Shown: in pieces, positions 30,201-35,461 of the stretch | Numbering within the stretch: position 1 is the stretch's first letter | Layout: the number at the start of each line of letters is the position of its first letter | Program-made: the position numbers and the translations under genes | From: Ruminococcus sp. | Lineage (GTDB): Bacteria; Bacillota; Clostridia; Oscillospirales; Ruminococcaceae | NCBI GenBank assembly: GCA_021770655.1 | Contig: JAETQO010000015.1 | Location: 1 to 35,461 of the forward strand | Length of the DNA: 35,461 nt | Direction: 5' to 3' | The notes under the pieces: model-generated | What the model saw: the letters and a program-made list of their open reading frames with translations, nothing else | Told to the model about the DNA's origin: nothing | Database searches by the model: none

Positions 30201-31715
30201 TTAGAAATCGCACTCAAGGTTGCCGTAGAGGTCTGTGATGTTCTTCTTGAAGTTCTCAAGAGCCTCTTCATAAGAACCAACGTTTCCGAGGAAGTAGTCC
30301 TTCATAGCACCCTGGAATTTCTCGTTACAGCCCTGGTCATAAGCGGAAAGCTTGTTGGAAAGGTCGATCTTATCAGCAGCTGCTGTAAGAAGCGAGAGGT
30401 GATCCTGTCCGCCGAGGAATGGGTTGCTGTAGCCGCCGTCGATAAGCTCCTTGATAGCAGCCTTGTTGTTTGTGTAGTCCTGCTCACCGTCTGTGATAGC
30501 CTTAGCTACGTCCTTATTGCAGGTCATAACTCTCATAATGTCGGCAACGATATCCTGGTTGTCGGAGTCGATAGCTCCGCAGATCCATGTACCGCCCCAA
30601 TAATAAGCCTGAGGACCTTCGGTAGCTCTCCAACGACCGTAACCGCCGTTGCCTTCAACTGCATTGGAGTTATCAGCCTTGATAGCCTCGTCTACAGTGT
30701 TAGGAAGAAGGGTGAAAGGAATGCCCCATGTTGAGAAGAAGTAGCCGAATACTCCGCCGTCGATCTTCTGTCCTGCTACCCAAGCTTCGTCCCAAAGGGA
30801 TGTCTTGTTGTTATAGCCCTTATCTGTGTAATCCTTAGTCTGGTCAACCCATGCCTTGATCTGTGGGTCAACAGTGATCTTGCCGTCTGTTACCCAAGGT
30901 GAAGACATATTGTTGGAATAGCATCTGTAAGCATCGTCGAAACCGGAAACCATGAAGTAACCTTTTTCTTTCATCTTAGCAGCTGTCTCTGTGAATGTAT
31001 CCCAGTCCTTAACATACTCCTGAACCTCTGCAGGATCGTCTGTTCCCAGAACTTCCTTAGCGATATCAGCGTTGTACATGAACAGACCAGGTGTTGCCTG
31101 CCATGAAAGACCCTTCAGCTCGCCTGTGTTAGTGTCTGTAGCAACGTCCTTTGTGTACTGATACATTTCAGACATATCGTCCTCTGTGATTCCGATATCC
31201 TGAACGGAGAGTGCAACGTCACCGTTTGCATACTTCAGAGCGTAGTCTGCTTCCATAAGGAACATATCTACCTTCTCTGTGCTGTCCTGCTGAGCCTTAA
31301 GAGCATCGTCAAGCTTTGTCTGATAAGCGTTGCCTTCGTTCTCGATCTGTACCCAGTTAAGAGTTACGCCGTTAATGGACTTAACTTCCTTAGAACCGTC
31401 CTCAAGCTCGTTGTACTCAAGCTCCATAGATGTGCCCTGTGGATAGTACTTGTCAAGTCTGGACTTGAACTCTGTGTTCCAGCAGTAGATTGTAAGAGTG
31501 TTCTTGGACTCGTCGGAAGAATCTACACCGTGAAGTTCAGCTGTGTTGATTCTGTCCTTGTTGTCGCTTATGCCCGTACCGTTGCCTGCCTTAGACTCTG
31601 ATCCGCTTTTTCCGTCGGAAGTTGAAGATGAATCTGTGCTTCCGCAAGCTGTGAACATTGAAGCTGCGAGACAGAGGCTCAAAGAACCTGCAAGTACCTT
31701 CTTAAGATTTGCCAT
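30201..31715 (-). CDS. sugar-binding lipoprotein of ABC transporter (family 1 extracellular SBP)
   Basis: This 504-residue lipoprotein is anchored outside the membrane and should bind an oligosaccharide. The N-terminus is a lipoprotein signal with lipobox ASMFTAC, the lipidated Cys lying near residue 24. A Ser/Gly/Asp/Lys-rich linker follows (about 25-60). The periplasmic-binding fold carries features of the group, such as TLTIYCWNTEF, GLSWQATPGLFMYN and the aromatic patch YYWGGTWICGA, which could stack against sugar rings. The ATG at 31715 is chosen over an upstream one because AAGGAGG lies 9 nt away. The sugar is not determined; glgP co-regulation suggests an alpha-glucan. Confidence 0.93.
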   Translation of the reverse strand: MANLKKVLAGSLSLCLAASMFTACGSTDSSSTSDGKSGSESKAGNGTGISDNKDRINTAELHGVDSSDESKNTLTIYCWNTEFKSRLDKYYPQGTSMELEYNELEDGSKEVKSINGVTLNWVQIENEGNAYQTKLDDALKAQQDSTEKVDMFLMEADYALKYANGDVALSVQDIGITEDDMSEMYQYTKDVATDTNTGELKGLSWQATPGLFMYNADIAKEVLGTDDPAEVQEYVKDWDTFTETAAKMKEKGYFMVSGFDDAYRCYSNNMSSPWVTDGKITVDPQIKAWVDQTKDYTDKGYNNKTSLWDEAWVAGQKIDGGVFGYFFSTWGIPFTLLPNTVDEAIKADNSNAVEGNGGYGRWRATEGPQAYYWGGTWICGAIDSDNQDIVADIMRVMTCNKDVAKAITDGEQDYTNNKAAIKELIDGGYSNPFLGGQDHLSLLTAAADKIDLSNKLSAYDQGCNEKFQGAMKDYFLGNVGSYEEALENFKKNITDLYGNLECDF

Positions 31716-31756
31716 AATAATTTTCCTCCTTAAAAATCGCATTACTATTTGATTGT

Positions 31757-31770
31757 CCGCGTTTTCGCGG
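31757..31770. other. small GC-rich hairpin between lacI and binding-protein genes
   Basis: CCGCG (31757-31761) pairs with CGCGG (31766-31770) around a TTTT loop. No -10/-35 pair was found in the 71-bp gap, so the binding-protein gene is probably transcribed from the lacI promoter. The stem may tune expression of the two. Confidence 0.5.
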
Positions 31771-31786
31771 TTAATTAATGCCGTTG

Positions 31787-32797
31787 CTAATTGATGTCTT
31801 TGACTGAGCCGCCCTCGAGCAGCTTTCCGTCAACTGTGATGACCTCTTTGAAAGTGGTCTGTGGGCTTTCGATAAGCGATACAAGCTGTTTTGCAGCCGT
31901 TACGCCGATCTGCTCGGTATCCTGAAGATAAGTTGTTAACTTCGGGGAAAGGAGCTGTGAATAAGCAATTCCGTCGTAACCGACCACCGAGATGTCTTCG
32001 GGAACGGAAAGGCCCATGTCTTTGATCGCATTGAAACCGCCCATTGCCGAATAATCATCCGGCATGAATATACAGGTCGGTCGTTCGTTCCTGCTCAGAA
32101 GAGATTTGGTAAGCTCATAAGTCATATCCGGATTATGATACTCGCCGTTTATTATCCAATCGGGATTCACTTCAATGTTTCTGTTCATGCAGGCTTTATA
32201 GAATCCTGCAAGACGTCTTTCGGCGACAGCCGATTTGTTTCCCTGGATATAAGCGATATTTTTATGTCCCATTTTTGTGACATAACCGATAAGCTCTTCC
32301 ATACCCTTTTCGTTGTTTGACATGATCGCCGTTCTGCAGTCGAAAATGTGATCGATGGTAACCACCGGAATATCGCCGTTGATCATTTCATACACGTCCT
32401 GAGACGTAAAATCGGTGCAGGCGATTATCACGCCGTCCACGTTACGGTATTTACAATGCTCATAGGTAGACATTTTCTGCCTTCCCACATCTCTGTTAAT
32501 AAAGGTAATGTCATACCCGGACGTTTCAGCGGTAGTTTTAAAGCTGTCAAGCACTTTGGCGAAGAATTCGTGAGTAAGACCGCTTCCGGCTTCGTCAAGG
32601 TACATGACGCCGAGGTTATATGTACGGTTGGTCTTTAGCGCTCTCGCCTGTGAATTCGGGAAGTAGCCCATTTCCTTTGCGGCTTTCAAAAGCCGCTCTT
32701 TTGTGGCTGCGCTTACGTCCTTATGACCGTTGAGCGCTTTACTTACCGTGGCGACCGAGACGCCGCATCGAACGGAAATGTCTTTTAACGAAACCAA
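31787..32797 (-). CDS. LacI-family transcriptional regulator
   Basis: This 336-residue repressor has an N-terminal helix-turn-helix (residues 4-25: LKDISVRCGVSVATVSKALNG), a hinge region PNSQARALKTNR and a sugar-binding core related to periplasmic-binding proteins (about 60-330). Core motifs include GVIIACTDF, PVVTIDH, GHKNIAYIQGN and ISVVGYDGI. The length is normal. It starts at a TTG (32795-32797) with a modest GGCGGA site, suggesting low expression. It heads the sugar operon and is preceded by several AAACGTTT palindromes, which fit LacI-type operators with a central CG, so auto-regulation is likely. The effector sugar is unknown. Confidence 0.95.
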   Translation of the reverse strand: MVSLKDISVRCGVSVATVSKALNGHKDVSAATKERLLKAAKEMGYFPNSQARALKTNRTYNLGVMYLDEAGSGLTHEFFAKVLDSFKTTAETSGYDITFINRDVGRQKMSTYEHCKYRNVDGVIIACTDFTSQDVYEMINGDIPVVTIDHIFDCRTAIMSNNEKGMEELIGYVTKMGHKNIAYIQGNKSAVAERRLAGFYKACMNRNIEVNPDWIINGEYHNPDMTYELTKSLLSRNERPTCIFMPDDYSAMGGFNAIKDMGLSVPEDISVVGYDGIAYSQLLSPKLTTYLQDTEQIGVTAAKQLVSLIESPQTTFKEVITVDGKLLEGGSVKDIN

Positions 32798-32824
32798 TGA
32801 TATTTCCGCCTTTCACTTGATTTT

Positions 32825-32911
32825 AAACGTTTACGCCGATCATTCCTTGTGAAAGGACATTTCAAACGTTTCCGTTAATTAAAATATACAATATTATCTC
32901 GTAAATTTCAA
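32825..32911 (-). promoter_or_regulatory. lacI-sugar operon promoter with two LacI-type operators
   Basis: Minus strand: TTGAAA (32906-32911), 17-nt spacer, TATATT (32883-32888). Operators AAACGTTT lie at 32864-32871, just past the -10 box, and at 32825-32832 in the leader. Binding there would block transcription of the regulator and the transporter. Confidence 0.75.
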
Positions 32912-33190
32912 GACTTTTTTCGCATTTTTATGCTTGTTGTAATAAATTATGGAGGGTTTAACAGATTTTCAACTTTCTTTTTGTGCATTTTAACCACTCT
33001 TCAGGCTTGTTTGTAATCAAAATGTTACTGACAATGAAAATTTCACGTTTTAAAGCCGTGAATTTTTCTCTGAGTTTTGCTTTGACAAATTTCCGGTCGG
33101 CTTGCTATGTATAAATTGTCCATAATTCCTGTTAAAATTTTGACAAATGTTATATGAAAAAACAATAACCCAGATGCAAACGGATTCATT

Positions 33191-33343
33191 AAACGTTTTC
33201 GATTGGTTTTTATTAATAGAACGGGCAGTAGTTACGGATATTGTTAAAAATGTTTCATATTTTTTAAAACTTGATTTTCTTTACACATTTTAATGTTCAA
33301 AACGTTTATGTAATCTCTGTGAAGTGTGGTTCTTCAAACGTTT
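33191..33343. promoter_or_regulatory. three distal LacI-type operators
   Basis: AAACGTTT occurs at 33191-33198, 33300-33307 and 33336-33343, with flanks such as TAAACGTTTTCG and CAAACGTTTACGCCG, like those at the promoter. The gap 32912-33565 contains no gene I would call, only AT-rich sequence and these sites. They may be auxiliary operators for looping or mark an additional, unrecognised promoter. Confidence 0.65.
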
Positions 33344-33565
33344 ACGCCGGTTAACTGCAAAAAACATTTGTGCAAAATCACAGTTCCGAGAAATTATGTA
33401 ATTTTGAAAAGCGCGTAAAAGCGTTGTCGAATCATTTTCGACGGAAAAAATCTGTGTTTCATAAATTATATGTTCCGAAGAGCGTCGATATGCAAAAAGG
33501 GAGGAGGTCAATTCCGTCACTTTTTCATATTTAAGCTGACCCGCACACAACCGAGCGGCTGTATT

Positions 33566-35014
33566 TTATTCCTTTTCTTTTTTATCGGTTTGTTTTTCAT
33601 TCGATTTATTATCTGTCTGGGACTTTTGCGGTTCTTCAATGTGTTCAAACACGGTGACTGAGGAAATATCAAGGCGCTGTTCCAGCAGTCTGGTTACAGT
33701 TTCAAGCTGTGAGGAAGTAAGAGCTTTGGTTTCATAGAGTATTATCGCTACGCCTGTTACCGAGGAATTTGTGCCGGAGATATGACTGTTGATCCTGCCT
33801 CCGGCAACTCCGGTTATCTGGGGGTAAATAATAGAAAGCTCCTCTGAGATCCCGCTAACGTCTATATCGTAGGACTGGAAAGCGGCGATCTGGTCTTTCA
33901 GCTTTTCGTTTTCGCTTTTCAGTTCTTCATTTTCCTTTTCGGCGAGGACCTGAGCGACATTATTCTGGGATTCCTCATCTGCCGCGCTTTTTTTCAGCAT
34001 TTGCTCGACCTCGTCGGCCGTAACGCCTTTTTCAACCTCGGTCTGGGTGATTATCAGGTCGTAGCCGCTGAGTCCGTAGGATTCCATATTATTCTGCAGG
34101 GTTTCGGTGACGCTGTTTTCAATCTTTTTTCCGAGGAGGGCGACTTCAACTACTTTGTTGTCGGTATCTATATTTTTCTGAACTATCTGAGTGCCTTTGA
34201 AATTGAATTCCTCGGCAATGAATTTTTCTGCATTATTTGTCTGTACGGTATTGTTCACGATGTTATATGCGAGATAGATACTGGGAAGCATTGTGACTAC
34301 TGCGATAGCGGCGATCCTGCGGTGTATTTTTCTGAGGGATTTAGGTTCGATGTTGTTGCCGTGTGGCAGGCGGAGAAGCTTTAATACGACGATAGCGGCT
34401 AGGCAGATAAAGAAACTGTTTATAAAAAACAGATACATTGCGCCGCCGAAATAGTCGAGTCTGCGGCGTGCCAGTCCGTAGCCTGCCGTACAGAGGGGAG
34501 GCATAAGGGCGGTAGCGATCGCCACGCCCGGGATAACGTTGCTTTTTTCTTTACGGGTTTGACCGATTATGCCTGCAAGTCCGCCGAACAGGGCGATGAG
34601 GACGTCCCATGCTGTAGGGGTGGTACGGGCGAGAAGTTCGGAGGACGCAGTGGTAATGGGAGAGATCGTGAAATAGACGGTTGATGTGATAAGGCAGATT
34701 ATAACCTGTATACCGAGGCGTACGGCGGCGCTTTTTGAGAGTTTCAGATCGTTTGTGGCGATACCGTAGCCTATAGCGGTGATGCCGCCCATAAGGGGCG
34801 ATATGAGCATAGCGCCGATTATAACGGCAGTAGAGTTCATATTCAGTCCTATGGACGCAATGAGTATTGCCAGCATAAGAATACACATATTAGTACCCTG
34901 AAGCTTAGCGCCGGCGGTTATTGTGTTATGTATTTCCTGCGGATCAGCCATATCCCATCGCAGGCTGAACATATTACGCAGGACTCGTAAAAATTTACCG
35001 TTAATGATTTGCAA
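33566..35014 (-). CDS. DUF389 membrane protein
   Basis: The 482-residue protein has a DUF389 hydrophobic domain in its first half, with segments SIGLNMNSTAVIIGAMLISP, PLMGGITAIGYG, FGGLAGIIGQTRKEKSNVIPG and GVAIATALMPPLCTAGYGLA. About six transmembrane helices are expected. After residue 215 is a soluble tail with a coiled coil (about 340-370, rich in E, K and N) and a beta-alpha unit ending in RLLEQRLDISSVTVFEH. The biochemical role of the family is not established. The start is TTG at 35012-35014 with GGAGG 9-10 nt upstream, and it has its own promoter. The charged C-terminus (KSQTDNKSNEKQ...) is low-complexity. Confidence 0.85.
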   Translation of the reverse strand: MQIINGKFLRVLRNMFSLRWDMADPQEIHNTITAGAKLQGTNMCILMLAILIASIGLNMNSTAVIIGAMLISPLMGGITAIGYGIATNDLKLSKSAAVRLGIQVIICLITSTVYFTISPITTASSELLARTTPTAWDVLIALFGGLAGIIGQTRKEKSNVIPGVAIATALMPPLCTAGYGLARRRLDYFGGAMYLFFINSFFICLAAIVVLKLLRLPHGNNIEPKSLRKIHRRIAAIAVVTMLPSIYLAYNIVNNTVQTNNAEKFIAEEFNFKGTQIVQKNIDTDNKVVEVALLGKKIENSVTETLQNNMESYGLSGYDLIITQTEVEKGVTADEVEQMLKKSAADEESQNNVAQVLAEKENEELKSENEKLKDQIAAFQSYDIDVSGISEELSIIYPQITGVAGGRINSHISGTNSSVTGVAIILYETKALTSSQLETVTRLLEQRLDISSVTVFEHIEEPQKSQTDNKSNEKQTDKKEKE

Positions 35015-35138
35015 AAACGTTCGCCTCCGTGACGGCTGATGTTGATTCCTACCTATTTAAATATAATATACTGTATGGTTTGCATGAGAACATCTGCCGG
35101 AAATCAATTAAATTTTTTGCGTTTAAAAAACTGATTAA

Positions 35139-35167
35139 AGTATATCACTTTGAGTGCGAATTGTCAA
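35139..35167 (-). promoter_or_regulatory. DUF389 gene promoter
   Basis: Minus strand: TTGACA (35162-35167), 17-nt spacer, TATACT (35139-35144). The leader is about 120 nt. It is divergent from the tRNA promoter 44 nt away. Confidence 0.75.
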
Positions 35168-35211
35168 ACTATGGGGAGGAAAATCAAAATAAAAAAGCTG
35201 TATAAAAGGGG

Positions 35212-35240
35212 TTGACAAGCGGTGGAATTTGGTGTATAAT
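35212..35240 (+). promoter_or_regulatory. tRNA-Thr consensus promoter
   Basis: A perfect TTGACA (35212-35217), 17-nt spacer, TATAAT (35235-35240). It places the tRNA start about 30 nt downstream, suited to high stable-RNA expression. Confidence 0.9.
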
Positions 35241-35272
35241 ATATTAGCTTGATAATTTTTAATTTAATATAT

Positions 35273-35348
35273 GCTGATATGGCTCAGTTGGTAGAGCAGC
35301 TCATTCGTAATGAGCAGGTCGTCGGTTCGAGTCCGACTATCAGCTCCA
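35273..35348 (+). tRNA. tRNA-Thr (anticodon CGU)
   Basis: A 76-nt cloverleaf: acceptor GCTGATA pairs with TATCAGC, D-arm GCTC/GAGC, anticodon stem GCTCA/TGAGC with loop TTCGTAA (anticodon CGU, reads ACG), and T-arm GTCGG-TTCGAGT-CCGAC. Discriminator T and an encoded CCA complete the 3' end. Confidence 0.97.
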
Positions 35349-35379
35349 TATTGGTGGAACAAAAAAGATGCACCACCCG

Positions 35380-35405
35380 AAAAGCCCGTAATTACGGGCT
35401 TTTTT
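35380..35405 (+). terminator. tRNA-Thr terminator
   Basis: The palindrome AAAGCCCGTAATTACGGGCT is followed by a T-run. A further GGTGG/CCACC pair lies just upstream (about 35353-35378). Confidence 0.85.
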
Positions 35406-35461
35406 CATGCTCTGAGAGCGAGATTTTCAAGTGTAAAACCGTAGATGCTTTTCAGTTAAAA

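Noticed and set aside
33290-33550. 86-codon minus-strand frame upstream of lacI
   Set aside because: No ATG, no good ribosome site, an irregular composition, and it overlaps LacI-type operators. Treated as non-coding.

Overview
The window looks like a chromosomal segment of a low-to-moderate GC, strictly anaerobic Firmicute, most likely a Ruminococcus-type member of the Oscillospiraceae. The clues are a monomeric [FeFe]-hydrogenase, an ATPase-less sugar ABC operon under a LacI regulator, glycogen phosphorylase, a GH36 alpha-galactosidase, an HrcA/CIRCE-type site, strong Shine-Dalgarno sequences and frequent TTG start codons. The species assignment is inference.

Layout. 1-3.8 kb: a metal-exporter-like permease (minus) divergent from a group-B-like [FeFe]-hydrogenase (plus), then a small heat-shock protein behind a CIRCE-type site. 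3.9-7.0 kb: a minus-strand envelope group, namely a DUF368/PopT-type polyprenyl-phosphate translocase translationally coupled to a TPR membrane protein, and a FemA/B-type aminoacyltransferase. 7.0-10.8 kb: a secreted CAP-domain protein with Ig-like and Fn3-like modules, flanked on both sides by arrays of a dispersed intergenic repeat (family A). 10.8-17.5 kb: a VanZ-like protein and CCA-adding enzyme operon, apolipoprotein N-acyltransferase (plus), alpha-galactosidase and CoaBC (minus). 17.5-18.2 kb: repeats of families A and B. 18.2-20.6 kb: glycogen phosphorylase with two sigma-A promoters and a LacI-type operator. 21.2-28.2 kb: a compact plus-strand phage-derived cassette. 28.3-32.8 kb: a minus-strand sugar ABC operon (LacI regulator, lipoprotein binding protein, two permeases). 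33.6-35.0 kb: a DUF389 membrane protein. End: a tRNA-Thr(CGU) gene with a consensus promoter and a terminator.

How the parts work together. Glycogen phosphorylase, the sugar ABC transporter and the LacI regulator look like one alpha-glucan uptake and breakdown locus. Five AAACGTTT operators lie upstream of lacI, and a sixth near-identical one lies just downstream of a perfect TTGACA-N17-TATAAT promoter of glgP. The phage cassette sits between glgP and the transporter and seems to have split this locus. It holds terminase small and large subunits, portal, S78-type prohead protease, major capsid protein, two connector/neck-like proteins, a gpU-like and a gpD-like protein. All frames are open and several genes overlap. 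It has no integrase, replication, tail tube, tape measure, fibre or lysis gene. A domesticated or satellite-type packaging and capsid module is the most unusual thing here.

The second unusual thing is repeat family A. It is a roughly 105-bp unit with a T-rich head (TTTTTAATTCGGGTCG) that fills whole intergenic regions as head-out inverted pairs. It contains a hairpin whose stem is kept while its loop varies. It amplifies with 107-, 51- and about 19-bp periods, abuts promoters, and runs into the 3' ends of two genes, supplying a stop codon in one and ten C-terminal codons in the other.
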